Shown: positions 7,184-15,843, counted from the stretch's first letter. The stretch is 64,000 nucleotides of DNA from an uncultured Tropicimonas sp. (GCA_947497945.1 CANMIP010000009.1:62001-126000); one strand, 5' to 3'. Numbers and translations: made by a program. Notes: generated by a model from the letters alone, not told the origin.

Positions 7184-8994
7184 TGGGTCTCTCCGTCGAT
7201 ATGTTTCGCATAGCCGCGCGGGGTGTAGATCCATTCGCCTTCCGCGCCGGCCGAGATGTCGCCGCTGGTGATGCGGCGGGAGGCCGCGGAGCCGATGAGG
7301 ACGATGGTCATCATGTCGACCTCGTCCACCTCCAGCGCGTCGAGCCGGCGCAGGGTCAGCCTCTCCTCAGGCCGGCCAAGCGAGGTGGCCAGCAGGACCG
7401 GCGTGTCAGCCGGGCGGTGCTGGAGCAGGATTTCGCGGGCTTCGGCCAGCAGCGTACGGCGGCGGCGCGAGACCGGGTTGTAGAAGGCGATGACGAAATC
7501 GCCCTGGGCGGCGGCGTGGAGCCGCTGGACGATGGTCTCGCGCGGCGTCAGAAGGTCCGAGAGGGAGATGGCGCAGAAGTCATGCCCAAGTAGTGCGCCG
7601 GCGCGGGCCGAGGCGGCCTGCAGCGCGGAAATGCCAGGGGCGTGGGTCAGGGCAACGCGCTTGGCGGCGTCCGAGACACCGCCCGCATCGCCGTCGCGGT
7701 CCAGCAGTTCCATGACCAGCGCGCCCATGGCGAAGATGCCGCCATCGCCGGAGCAGATCAGCGCCACCTTGCGGCCTTCGCCAGCGGCTTCAAGCGCGTA
7801 GCGGCAGCGGGCCTCTTCTTCGCCGAGTTCGAAATCGCGGCGCATACGACCGCGGGCTTGAGGGCCAAGGAGGTCGATATAAAAGCCGTAGCCGACAAGC
7901 TCGTCAGCTTCCGCGATGAGCCGCGTGGCTTCGGGCGTGCGCCACTCGGTCTGGCCGGGGCCGATGCCGATGACGGAAAGCTGTCCGCGCGGCGTGCCCT
8001 CGGCGCCGCCACCGGCGATGCGGGCGACCGCACAGGTCGCATCCGAAGACTTCACCTTCTCGACGAGGAGCGCGCCGTCCGGTCCGGCGGCGGCAAGGGC
8101 CGCGCCTTCAGCGACACCGTGACAGCCGACTTCGGCAAAAACGACATCGGACGGGTTGGCCAGCCGCGATGCCTCTTCTTCCAGCCGCGTGGCGGTGTGG
8201 AAGCGGGCGGGTACGCCGAGATTGCGGGCCAGCGCATGAATGGCGGCTTCGTTGGATTTGAGGTCGATGGAGTGGATCGCGGCGATCTCACCGGCGGAAA
8301 TCCCGGCTTCGGCGAGGGTCTTGCCGACAAGGCCGATGAGCTGGTCCGGATCGCAGCCGCGTGCGCAGCCGACGCCGAGTGCCAGCGCGGTGCGGCGGTA
8401 GATCAGCGGCGCAGCGCCGGGCACGGAGAGCACGAGCGGCGCGTCCGCGTCGGCGGCGAGACGGTCGACGGCGCCAGCCGCTTCGAGCGGGGCGAGCCAC
8501 TCGGCTTCGGGGCCGGAAAGCTGGCCCTTGGTGCCGGAGAGCAGGGCTGCCATGACCGGCTTCGCCTCCTCCGGTTTCTCCAGCTGCCAGCCTTCGGGCG
8601 GCTCATCCAGCGCCACGCCGAGCGAGACATCGCCTGCCGTGGTGACGGCTGCCTTGGTCCCGAGCAACTCTGCGATGCGTCGGGCCAGCGCGTTGGCGCC
8701 GCGATGGCCGCCAAGCAGCGGCACGACCGCGGAGCTGTCTTCGGCCAGTGCGAGGACGGGTGGTTCAGCGCGCTTGTCGCCCAGATGCGGGGCGAGGATG
8801 CGGATGAGGATGCCGGCAGAGGCGATGCCGATCACCGGGTGGCCGGCGAGGAAGATCGATGTCAGATGCGGCGCAACCTCGTCGAAATCCGTCCCGCGGA
8901 TGTCGAGCCGGGCGCCTAGCGCGGCGGCGACCTTCTCTCCGAGCGGCGCGGCCGAGGGCAGCAGGCAGAGGACGACCGGGGTCAGCTCAGACAT
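7180..8994 (-). CDS. Fused cobalt-precorrin-5A hydrolase (CbiG) - precorrin-3B C17-methyltransferase (CobJ/CbiH)
   Basis: This 604-aa bifunctional protein has two parts. Residues about 1-325 are CbiG: IGIASAGILIRILAPHLGDK and LLGGHRGANALA match the N-terminal CbiG block, and LALGVGCARGCDPDQLI plus IHSIDLKSNEAAI match the C-terminal one. Residues about 330-600 are a SAM methyltransferase of CobJ type, starting VIGIGPGQTEWRTPEA and containing SGDGGIFAMGA and FYNPVSRRRR. Together they contract the ring: C17 methylation and then opening of the delta-lactone with loss of C20 as acetaldehyde. ATG 8994 is preferred over an upstream in-frame start because it gives the usual CbiG N-terminus. It overlaps the cobI end by 8 nt and cobM by ATGA. 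Confidence 0.9.
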   Translation of the reverse strand: MSELTPVVLCLLPSAAPLGEKVAAALGARLDIRGTDFDEVAPHLTSIFLAGHPVIGIASAGILIRILAPHLGDKRAEPPVLALAEDSSAVVPLLGGHRGANALARRIAELLGTKAAVTTAGDVSLGVALDEPPEGWQLEKPEEAKPVMAALLSGTKGQLSGPEAEWLAPLEAAGAVDRLAADADAPLVLSVPGAAPLIYRRTALALGVGCARGCDPDQLIGLVGKTLAEAGISAGEIAAIHSIDLKSNEAAIHALARNLGVPARFHTATRLEEEASRLANPSDVVFAEVGCHGVAEGAALAAAGPDGALLVEKVKSSDATCAVARIAGGGAEGTPRGQLSVIGIGPGQTEWRTPEATRLIAEADELVGYGFYIDLLGPQARGRMRRDFELGEEEARCRYALEAAGEGRKVALICSGDGGIFAMGALVMELLDRDGDAGGVSDAAKRVALTHAPGISALQAASARAGALLGHDFCAISLSDLLTPRETIVQRLHAAAQGDFVIAFYNPVSRRRRTLLAEAREILLQHRPADTPVLLATSLGRPEERLTLRRLDALEVDEVDMMTIVLIGSAASRRITSGDISAGAEGEWIYTPRGYAKHIDGETQ

Positions 8995-9685
8995 GGGCGT
9001 CCTTTCCCGGCACGACAATCATCGAAAAATAGGGCGCCGTATCAGGAGCTTCCGAGAGCGGGCAGACATGTTGCTGCGGCAGCGAGGCGTGGGACACGAA
9101 AACCGCGCGCTCCGCCATGCCGAGCCGTTCGAGCACGGCGCGGGTGCGGCCAAAGTGGCGGCCGAGTTTCATGATCGCGGCGGCGTTGGCGGCTTTCAGG
9201 TGCTGCTCCAGTTCCGGCTCGTCCAGCGTCGCGGGGACCACAGTCAGCACCTCTTCGCGGGCGATGAGCGGCTGACGGGCGACCGCCGTTACCGCGCCCA
9301 GTGAAGAGACGCCGGGGACGATTTCGGCCGGGAAGCGCTCGGAGAGGCGCGAGAAAAGGTACATGAAGGAGCCGTAGAAGAACGGGTCGCCCTCGCAGAG
9401 CACGACGACATCCTCGCCGGCCTCCAGCGCGGCGGCGATGGTCTCGGCGGCGGCGTCATAGACATCCTGCGCCGGGAATCGCTCGGTGCGCATCGGGATG
9501 ACGATGGGGATCTCGCGCGCGCCGTCGGGGATGTAGCGCGCGACGATGGCGCGGGCGAAGCTCTCGCCACTGTCGGGGGCCGGGTAGGCGATGACCTTGG
9601 CGGAGGTCAGCAGGCGATGCGCCTTCAGCGTCAGCAGTTCGGGATCGCCGGGGCCGACGCCCAGGCCGTAGAGGGTTCCACTCAT
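8987..9685 (-). CDS. cobI: Precorrin-2 C20-methyltransferase
   Basis: This 232-aa SAM-dependent methyltransferase, CobI/CbiL type, converts (cobalt-)precorrin-2 to precorrin-3 by methylating C20. Family marks are LYGLGVGPGDPELLTLKAHR at the N-terminus, the VAYPAP-like VIAYPAPDSGESFA, CEGDPFFYGSFMYL (the GDPxxYxTFxYL motif) and VPGVSSLGAVTA. The start ATG 9685 overlaps the cobL stop (ATGA). It should not be confused with the CbiL-type transporter component encoded at 15840. Length is typical. Confidence 0.93.
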   Translation of the reverse strand: MSGTLYGLGVGPGDPELLTLKAHRLLTSAKVIAYPAPDSGESFARAIVARYIPDGAREIPIVIPMRTERFPAQDVYDAAAETIAAALEAGEDVVVLCEGDPFFYGSFMYLFSRLSERFPAEIVPGVSSLGAVTAVARQPLIAREEVLTVVPATLDEPELEQHLKAANAAAIMKLGRHFGRTRAVLERLGMAERAVFVSHASLPQQHVCPLSEAPDTAPYFSMIVVPGKDAHV

Positions 9686-10878
9686 TTGGTGAGACTCCAT
9701 TGGGTTACGGGCATCGCCGGTTTCCAGCCATGCAGGCGGCCAACCGGTGTGGCGCGGGAGATGGCGATGCGAATGAGGGAGCCGCCATGCTTCATGTGCA
9801 GGGCGGTGAGGAGGGATTCGGATTCGAGCGTGACGGCATTGGCGACCAGCCGCCCGTGGGCGGGCAGGGCGGCAAGCGCGGCCTCGGCGGTTTCCTCGGA
9901 GAGGCCGCCGCCGATGAAGATCGCGTCGGGCTCCGGCAGGTCCGCCAGCGCTTCGGGGGCGTGGCCGGGCCGCAGGTCCAGGCGCGGCGCGCCGAGGCGG
10001 ACGGAATTGGCCGCCGCCATGCCGAGATGCTTGTGCGAGATGTCGAGGCCGATGGCGCGCATGTCGCGGGCTGCGCGCATCCACTCGACGGCGACCGAGC
10101 CGCAGCCGGTGCCGATATCCCAGAGCATCTGACCGCGTCTGGGCGCCAGCGCCGAGAGGGTCAGGGCGCGGATCTCGCGCTTTGTCATCTTGCCGTCATT
10201 GAGGAAGGCATCGTCCGGCAGGCCGGTGCGTGGGGAAAGGCGCGCGCCTTCAGCGCCGATGCATTCGATGGCGAGGACGTGAAACTCCGGCGCGATGCCG
10301 GACCAGTCGGCGGCGGTCCCCTCGGAGCGGCTCTCCTGCGGGCCGCCCATTGCGCCGAGCACGGTCAGGCGGCTGGCGCCAAGTCCGGTTTCGGTCAACA
10401 GCTCGGCGATCTTGGCCGGGGTGCCGCCATCGGCGGTCAGCAGCAGCAGGCGCTGGCCATGGGCGAAGAAGGGGATAGCCTGCTCGGCGGGGCGGCCATG
10501 CACGGTCAGCGTCTCGACATCGGCCAACGACCATTTCATCCGCACGGCGGCGAGCTGGAAGGCGGAAAGCTGCGGGTGGAAGAGCACCGCGTCCGGGCCG
10601 AAGCGGCGCAGGAAAAGCGCGCCGGCGGAATACCAGAGCGGGTCCCCGGTCACCAGCACGGCGACCTTGCGGCCGCGCAGCCGCTCCAGTTCCTCGGCCA
10701 GTTCGCGGAAGGGCGAGGGCCATTCGAGCCGCTCTGCCGCCAGATGCGGGACCAGCGCCTGGTGCCGCGCGCCACCGACGACGATTTCCGCCGCCTCCAG
10801 CCGGGCCCGGGCAGAGGGGGCGAGCCCCTCCCAGCCATCCTCGCCAATGCCGATCACGTCGAGCCAGGGCGCAGTCAT
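9682..10878 (-). CDS. cobL: Precorrin-6Y C5,15-methyltransferase (decarboxylating), CbiE-CbiT fusion
   Basis: This 398-aa bifunctional enzyme performs two ring methylations (C5 and C15) and decarboxylation of the C12 acetate. The N-terminal half (about 1-200) is CbiE-like (LDVIGIGEDGWEGL, VTGDPLWYSAG, FHPQLSAFQLAA). The C-terminal half (about 210-398) is the CbiT class-I methyltransferase with the SAM-binding LWDIGTGCGSVAVEWMR and GGGLSEE. ATG 10878 is selected because the protein then starts MTAPWLDVIGIG; it overlaps the cobH stop by ATGA. Fusion of the two halves is the norm for CobL. Confidence 0.93.
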   Translation of the reverse strand: MTAPWLDVIGIGEDGWEGLAPSARARLEAAEIVVGGARHQALVPHLAAERLEWPSPFRELAEELERLRGRKVAVLVTGDPLWYSAGALFLRRFGPDAVLFHPQLSAFQLAAVRMKWSLADVETLTVHGRPAEQAIPFFAHGQRLLLLTADGGTPAKIAELLTETGLGASRLTVLGAMGGPQESRSEGTAADWSGIAPEFHVLAIECIGAEGARLSPRTGLPDDAFLNDGKMTKREIRALTLSALAPRRGQMLWDIGTGCGSVAVEWMRAARDMRAIGLDISHKHLGMAAANSVRLGAPRLDLRPGHAPEALADLPEPDAIFIGGGLSEETAEAALAALPAHGRLVANAVTLESESLLTALHMKHGGSLIRIAISRATPVGRLHGWKPAMPVTQWSLTK

Positions 10879-11516
10879 GTTCCGTCTCCCTTGAGGCCGA
10901 GGGTCAGCGCATTTACCGCCGCCGCCGCCATGGCCGAGCCGCCTCGCCGGCCCAGGACCGTGGCGAAGGGCACGCCATGGTCGATCTCGGCCAGCGCCTG
11001 CTTGCTCTCCGCCGCGCCGACGAAGCCGACGGGAAAGCCGAGGATCACGGCCGGTTTCGGCCAGCCCTCTTCGAGACGCTCCAGCAGGTGGAAAAGCGCA
11101 GTGGGCGCGTTGCCGATGGCGACGATACTGCCTTCGATGCGCTCGCCCCAAAGCTCGACCGCCGCCGCCGAGCGGGTCGTGCCCAGCAGTTTCGCGAGGT
11201 CGGGCACGGTGGGGTCGTTCAGCGTCACGATCGGGGCGGTGCCGTCCGGCAGGGCGCGCGCGATGATGCCGCGCGCGACCATCTCGCTGTCGCAGAAGAT
11301 CGGCGCGCCCGCGGAGAGGGCCGCGCGCCCGGCTTCGACCGCGCCACGGGTGACGCGCAAGTCCTCGACCACGTCGACCATACCGCAGGCATGGATCAGA
11401 CGGATGGCCATTTTCCGCGCGGTGAGCGGGAGCGCAGAGAGATCCGCTTCCGCTTCGATCGTGGCGAAGCTCTGGGCGTAGATCGCCTTCGGGTCGCGCT
11501 CGTAGTCTAGGGTCAT
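10875..11516 (-). CDS. cobH: Precorrin-8X methylmutase
   Basis: This 213-aa enzyme migrates a methyl group from C11 to C12 to give hydrogenobyrinate (or cobyrinate in the cobalt-early route). The catalytic histidine lies in RLIHACGMVD (His42), the family signature, and ILGFPVGFVGAAESKQAL near residue 165 is the conserved C-terminal block. The start ATG 11516 overlaps the cbiX stop by ATGA. No unusual features were seen. Confidence 0.93.
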   Translation of the reverse strand: MTLDYERDPKAIYAQSFATIEAEADLSALPLTARKMAIRLIHACGMVDVVEDLRVTRGAVEAGRAALSAGAPIFCDSEMVARGIIARALPDGTAPIVTLNDPTVPDLAKLLGTTRSAAAVELWGERIEGSIVAIGNAPTALFHLLERLEEGWPKPAVILGFPVGFVGAAESKQALAEIDHGVPFATVLGRRGGSAMAAAAVNALTLGLKGDGT

Positions 11517-12628
11517 TCGTCCTTCAGGTGCTTGCGCACGCTTTCCGGACCCATCGGGTGGTCGGCATGGGGATAGGCCGGGTGATGATGGCCATGGTCA
11601 TGCGAATGCCCGTGGCCATGGTCATGATCGTGGTCATGGCTGTGACCGTGATCGTGCGAGTGGTCATGCGCCGCATCGAGTCGGCAGGCGCCGGTGCAGA
11701 ACGTGTCGCAAAGCTCGCAATCCTCGACATTGGACCCCGGCGCGCTCGCGCCCTGTCCCTCGACATGATGGTGATGGCTCTCCTGCGGGGCGCCGACCTC
11801 GGCCTCGAAGCCGAGTACCTGGGTGCGGTATTTGCAGAGCCCGCAATTCATGTCGTTCTTGCCCTCGAGGATCTCGGTGATCCGCTCGGCGAAGGTCTCC
11901 AGAACAAGCGGGTGATCGTTGAGGTAATCGGCCTTGATCCACTGGGCTTGCGGGTTGGCCGCGGCGACCATGTCCGTGAAGCCGTAGATCCGGTCGATCA
12001 ACACGCCGGTGAAGAGGAAATAGGGGAAGACGATATAGCGCTTGAAGCCGAGCTTGGCGGCCTGTTCCAGCGCTGGCTCGACGAGCGGGAAGGTGACGCC
12101 GGAATAGCCGACCTCGCACCAGCCGAAGCCCATCCCTTCCCAGAGCATCCGGGCAATCTTGGAGACATTGGCATTGGCATCCGGATCGGACGCGCCCCGA
12201 CCGATCACGACAAGGCAGGTCTCGTGCAGCGGCACCTCGCCCTGCTCTTCATTGGCCTTGGCGACGGCGGTTTCCACACGCTCGGCGGCGGCGGCGATCA
12301 TCTTCGCATCGACGCCGAGGTCGCGGCCATAATCGACCTGTATCCCGTGTTCGGCCCCATAGGCGTTGAGCACCGAGGGGATGTCGTTCTTGGCATGCAT
12401 GGCGGCAAAGAGCATGCCCGGCACGGCGAGGATGCGCTCGCAGCCGGCTTCGCGCAAGTTGTCCAGCCCGACGCGGATCACGGGGTTGGCGAATTCGAGA
12501 TAGCCGTAATCGACCATCCAGTCCTGCGGTAGCAACGCGGGGAGTTTGTCGGCCAGCACCGCGAACTGATCCACGGCAGCCTGGGACCGCGAGCCATGCC
12601 CGCACAGCATCACACCGATCTTGCTCAT
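11513..12628 (-). CDS. cbiX: Sirohydrochlorin cobaltochelatase CbiX with MxCxxC motif and polyhistidine tail
   Basis: This 371-aa chelatase inserts Co2+ into sirohydrochlorin/precorrin-2 at an early step. Duplicated CbiX-like halves occupy about residues 1-255, with active-site candidates His11 (CGHGSR) and His78 (FAAMHAKND). The tail contains MNCGLC (Cys262, Cys265), the MxCxxC pattern known from long CbiX proteins that carry an Fe-S centre. A second cysteine cluster (304, 307, 311, 315) follows, then 18 histidines within residues 321-357, probably a metal store. It is the first full gene of the operon. ATG 12628 overlaps the stop of a 14-codon leader ORF. A longer open frame to 12739 exists but lacks family character. 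Confidence 0.88.
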   Translation of the reverse strand: MSKIGVMLCGHGSRSQAAVDQFAVLADKLPALLPQDWMVDYGYLEFANPVIRVGLDNLREAGCERILAVPGMLFAAMHAKNDIPSVLNAYGAEHGIQVDYGRDLGVDAKMIAAAAERVETAVAKANEEQGEVPLHETCLVVIGRGASDPDANANVSKIARMLWEGMGFGWCEVGYSGVTFPLVEPALEQAAKLGFKRYIVFPYFLFTGVLIDRIYGFTDMVAAANPQAQWIKADYLNDHPLVLETFAERITEILEGKNDMNCGLCKYRTQVLGFEAEVGAPQESHHHHVEGQGASAPGSNVEDCELCDTFCTGACRLDAAHDHSHDHGHSHDHDHDHGHGHSHDHGHHHPAYPHADHPMGPESVRKHLKDE

Positions 12629-12669
12629 GCGCGGGTCTCCCCGAGGCGGGTCTTGCGGAAAACATACAT
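12625..12669 (-). CDS. 14-residue leader ORF overlapping the cbiX start
   Basis: The ORF reads MYVFRKTRLGETRA and its TGA overlaps the cbiX ATG (ATGA). A good Shine-Dalgarno (AAGGAG) sits 7 nt before its ATG, whereas cbiX itself has only GGGGAG inside this ORF. The arrangement suggests translational coupling of the whole cob operon to the leader. Whether the peptide has a function, or merely delivers ribosomes, cannot be told. It is unsupported by homology, and conservation across relatives would decide. Confidence 0.45.
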   Translation of the reverse strand: MYVFRKTRLGETRA

Positions 12670-12923
12670 GGCCTGGCTCCTTCGCTTGCCCTGCTGGCGG
12701 CAATACGGGGCCAGTGCGGGCACTGCAAGCGCCCGCCATGACGACGATCAGTCGCTCCCCCGGTTTGGGTCGGAGCTTCCTTTCTCCCGTTCAGCCTTCC
12801 GGCATCGTCGAGTGCTGGCGTATCAGCGCAAGCAGAGCGCCGCAAGACGACGTGCCGGGCCTGCGACAGCGGGGGCCTCTTTCGGGTCCAGCGGGCAGTG
12901 CCGCCGCGCGGACCGCCGACAGG
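12670..12923 (-). promoter_or_regulatory. Structured 5' leader/promoter region of the cob operon
   Basis: About 250 bp lie between the co-oriented exporter gene (12924-13799) and the cob leader ORF. On the minus strand there are a strong hairpin GCGGGC-N9-GCCCGC (12716-12736) and a longer-range pairing GCTCC/GGAGC (12754-12776). The canonical cobalamin-riboswitch conserved segments are not found, although they are clear at 14.1 kb. The operon promoter should lie here; no convincing -35/-10 pair was identified. Confidence 0.4.
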
Positions 12924-13799
12924 TCAATCGGCTTTGGCCATCTTTCGCTCGCGGTTGATGAGGTAGAACCCGGTGGCGACGATGATGATGGCGCCGATCC
13001 ATGTCCACAGATCCGGCAGTTGGTCGAAGACCAGCCAGCCCCAGAACGTGCCCCAGATTATCAGGCTGTAATGCATCGGCGCGAGCACAGCGGCCTGTGC
13101 GATCTCCAGCGACTTGATGATCAGTAATTCACCAAGCGCCGCGAACATGGCCATCCCGAACAGCAGCGCCCATTGCCAGTCCGCCTCGGGCGCCGTCCAC
13201 AGGAAGGGCAACGGAAAGGACAGCGCCAGCACGCTGGCAAGGGCGGTATAGGCGACGGTGGTGATCGTCCGGTCGCTCGAGGCCAGGTGTCGCGACACCA
13301 CCTGCCGCGCCGCGAAGGCCGTCGCCGCGACCAGGACCAGCAGCACCGCCGGGTGCATGACGCCCATCCCTGGCCGGATCACGATCAATGTGCCGACAAA
13401 GCCGACAAAGACGGCGGTCCAGCGTCTGGGGCCGACGCGCTCGCCCAGCAGCAGCGCACCCATCGCCGTCACCAGGAACGGAGCGACGAAACTGACGGCA
13501 ACAGCATCCGCCAGCGGCACGAATTTCACGGCAGAGATGAAGCAGGTCGCGGATATCACGGCCAGCCCGCCGCGCGCGATCTGCAGGACAGGGTGCCGGG
13601 TGCGGAAGATCGACGGTCCCAGCACGAATAGCGCAATCACCACGCCGGAGAGCAATCCGAGCTGGCGAAACCAGGCGATCTGCACCGGATGGAAGGATTC
13701 CGTCAGCAGCTTTGCCTGTATGTCGGCGGTCGAGAAGAGCAGGAAGCCCAGCCCCATCAGCAACAGCCCGCGCAAGTTGTCTGTTTCGCGCGCTTGCAT
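12924..13799 (-). CDS. EamA/DMT-family membrane exporter
   Basis: This 291-aa integral membrane protein has about ten hydrophobic helices arranged as two EamA repeats (first half about 10-140, second about 150-285). Family-like segments include FLLFSTADIQAKLL at the start, FVPLADAVAVSFVAPFLV and the second-half equivalent AQAAVLAPMHYSLIIWGTFWG. Members export metabolites, often amino acids or nucleotides; the substrate cannot be read from sequence. The start at 13799 is chosen because the upstream open frame crosses the riboswitch on the opposite strand. No clear ribosome-binding site was seen. It is flanked by two B12/cobalt operons, which may be coincidental. Confidence 0.85.
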   Translation of the reverse strand: MQARETDNLRGLLLMGLGFLLFSTADIQAKLLTESFHPVQIAWFRQLGLLSGVVIALFVLGPSIFRTRHPVLQIARGGLAVISATCFISAVKFVPLADAVAVSFVAPFLVTAMGALLLGERVGPRRWTAVFVGFVGTLIVIRPGMGVMHPAVLLVLVAATAFAARQVVSRHLASSDRTITTVAYTALASVLALSFPLPFLWTAPEADWQWALLFGMAMFAALGELLIIKSLEIAQAAVLAPMHYSLIIWGTFWGWLVFDQLPDLWTWIGAIIIVATGFYLINRERKMAKAD

Positions 13800-14074
13800 G
13801 CGCGGTCTCGGCAGAGTGAAGGATTTCGAGGTCAAGGCGATGTCTCGCGTTCGGTGTCGCGGGATGTCACCTCCGCGAAGAAAAGGCGTTGGCCAGATCC
13901 GGCACTCCGGAGCCAACCCGCGAACCCTATCTGAACCATCGGGATAAGGCGACGCCGGAAATGAAGTGAACGGCCATTCCGCGCAGGCAGCACGGCACGG
14001 GTTGCCCGCGCGGCCGAAAAGCTTTCGACCGCCATTTGCCCGATTGACAAGTGGGGGTCCCGGGGCCAACAAGG

Positions 14075-14275
14075 CCACATCTTCGGTTCCCCGGACGGAT
14101 TCAAGCGACAGGGGAGGAAAGAGGGAACACGGTGCGGCGTACCCATCAGGGACCAAACCCGTGGCTGCCCCCGCAACTGTGAGCGGTGAGCGCGGTCGAA
14201 CAAGCCACTGGGGAGCGCCCCCGGGAAGGCCGACCAAGCTGAGACCCGCGAGCCAGGAGACCTGCCGAGGAGACC
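14075..14275 (+). promoter_or_regulatory. Cobalamin (adenosylcobalamin-type) riboswitch
   Basis: The conserved core is easily recognised: GGGAACACGGTGCGGCG near 14133, GTGGCTGCCCCCGCAACTGT at 14161-14180, GCCACTGGGGA near 14204, GGGAAGGCCGAC near 14223 and the B12 box AGCCAGGAGACCTGCC at 14251-14266, in the correct order and spacing. It reads toward the cobalt/nickel uptake operon starting at 14422. A following hairpin CGGACGC-N8-GCGTCTG (about 14301-14322) and no T-rich terminator suggest control of translation initiation, though this is inferred. When B12 is abundant the operon should be repressed. Confidence 0.95.
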
Positions 14276-14421
14276 TGTGGGCGTGCCCGCAGGGAGTCCA
14301 CCGGACGCCGGGGTGAGCGTCTGGCGCGGAGCGGTCCTGGTGCAATCCACCCACTTCGAGCCAAAACCCCGTCCGTCCTTTCAGATCCGCCGCACCCGCG
14401 GCATTTTGAGAGGCGACGTTG

Positions 14422-15213
14422 ATGAACGTACGTAACTATCTGCTGGCCGGTTTCGCCAGCCTTGGCCTTGCAGGCGCGGCGCACGCGCATTTCCAGCTGG
14501 CCTATACCGCCTACACGCTGATCGAGAAGCCCGGAGATGTTCCGGTCAAGCTGATCTTCTGGCACCCGTTCGAGAACGGGCATGTCATGGATATGGCCCC
14601 GCCGCTCGAATTCTATGCCGTGCATCGGGGCGAGAAGATCGACCTCATGGAGACCCTCCAGCCTATCACCTTCAAGGGAAGTTCGAACGAGGCGGCGGCT
14701 TTTGACGGTTCGGTCCCGGTGAAGCGATCCGGCGACTATGTGCTCGTCGTGGTCCCCGAGCCCTATTTCGAAGAGAGCGAGAATCTCTTCATCCAGCAGA
14801 TCACCAAGGTCTACCTGAACCGCAACACGATACCGACAGACTGGGACCGGCCGCTGGGGCTCGCGACCGAGATCCTGCCCCTGACCAAGCCGACCAACGT
14901 GCTGGCCGGCTCCAGCTTCACCGGGCGGGTGCTCTCGGAGGGGCAGGCGGTCGCCGGTGCCGAGATCGAGGTCGAATACATAGCGGCGGAGCCCAGTTTC
15001 GAGACCAACAGCCCGCAAGCGGCCACCGCGCAGCCGAGCCCGGCCGGCACCGTCGTCGTGCTCTCGGACGAGAACGGTTATTTCAGCTTCGGCATTCCGA
15101 AGGCCGGGCATTGGGGCTTCGCCGCGCTCGGAACCGGCGCCGAGACCGAGCATGACGGCAAGGAACTCAGTCAGGACGCGGTCATCTGGATCCGCGCCTG
15201 GGATATCGAATGA
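14422..15213 (+). CDS. DUF4198-family periplasmic component of Co/Ni ECF transporter (NikK-like)
   Basis: This 263-aa exported protein has a signal peptide at about residues 1-24 (NYLLAGFASLGLAGAAHA) and a mature N-terminus beginning HFQLAY, leaving a His at the tip. DUF4198 features are seen: PVKLIFWHPFENGHVMDM, VPEPYFEESENLFIQQITK and NVLAGSSFTGRVLSEGQAV (an Ig/peptidase-regulatory-like domain). In NikKMLQO systems this component is thought to assist metal delivery to the M subunit. ATG 14422 is preferred over TTG 14419. It is the first gene after the riboswitch. Confidence 0.82.
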   Translation: MNVRNYLLAGFASLGLAGAAHAHFQLAYTAYTLIEKPGDVPVKLIFWHPFENGHVMDMAPPLEFYAVHRGEKIDLMETLQPITFKGSSNEAAAFDGSVPVKRSGDYVLVVVPEPYFEESENLFIQQITKVYLNRNTIPTDWDRPLGLATEILPLTKPTNVLAGSSFTGRVLSEGQAVAGAEIEVEYIAAEPSFETNSPQAATAQPSPAGTVVVLSDENGYFSFGIPKAGHWGFAALGTGAETEHDGKELSQDAVIWIRAWDIE

Positions 15214-15225
15214 GGAGCGCATAAC

Positions 15226-15843
15226 GTGCATATCGTTGACGGAGCCCTGTCCAACCCGGTCGTGATCGGCGGCGCCGTGCTCGCCATCGGCGGGCTGGCA
15301 CAGGGCCTGCGCCACCTGCCGATGGAGAAGATCCCGGCCGCCGGTGTGCTGTCGGCCACCTTCTTCGTGGCCTCGCTGATCCATGTGCCCATCGGTCCGT
15401 CCTCCGTGCACCTGATCATGAACGGTCTTGCCGGGCTGGTGCTCGGCTGGGCCGCTTTCCCGGCGCTGTTTGTCGGGCTGTTGCTGCAGGCGGTGTTCTT
15501 CGGCTTCGGCGGGCTGACGGTGCTGGGCGTCAACACGCTGGTCATTGGCGGGCCGGCCGTGCTTGTCGGGCTGCTGCTCGCGCCGCGCGTGCAGGCGGGC
15601 AGCCAGAGATCCGCCGCCATCTGGGCCACGATCGGCGGCGGCTCGGCCATCGCCCTGACAACCGGCTTCGTCGCCGTCGCGCTTGCCCTGACGGGCGACG
15701 AGTTCCTGCCCGCCGCGAAGCTGGTCTTCGTCGCGCATATTCCTGTCATGGTCGTCGAGGCGCTCCTGACCGGCGCCGCTGTCTATCTTGCCAAGCAGGT
15801 CAAACCGGAGCTTTTCGACGATCTGCAGGGAGTGCCGCAATGA
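15226..15843 (+). CDS. cbiM: ECF transporter S component for cobalt/nickel (CbiM)
   Basis: This 205-aa integral membrane protein binds the metal ion. The N-terminus MHIVDGALS keeps the essential Met1-His2 metal ligand pair of CbiM/NikM, which fixes the start at GTG 15226. A second conserved His region is PSSVHLIMNGLAGLVLGW (about residues 61-78). About six to seven hydrophobic helices are present. Neighbours provide the NikK-like and NikL-like accessory proteins, CbiQ and CbiO. The riboswitch argues for cobalt; accessory subunits of this kind are more often described with nickel systems. Confidence 0.9.
   Translation: MHIVDGALSNPVVIGGAVLAIGGLAQGLRHLPMEKIPAAGVLSATFFVASLIHVPIGPSSVHLIMNGLAGLVLGWAAFPALFVGLLLQAVFFGFGGLTVLGVNTLVIGGPAVLVGLLLAPRVQAGSQRSAAIWATIGGGSAIALTTGFVAVALALTGDEFLPAAKLVFVAHIPVMVVEALLTGAAVYLAKQVKPELFDDLQGVPQ

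Noticed and set aside
12629-12923. A second cobalamin riboswitch before the cob operon
   Set aside because: The conserved CCCCCGCAACTG and AGCCAGGAGACC elements are missing on the minus strand; only generic hairpins are present.
12924-14354. Longer exporter reading frame running through the riboswitch on the opposite strand
   Set aside because: The first 185 residues lack membrane character and are antisense to a conserved RNA element.
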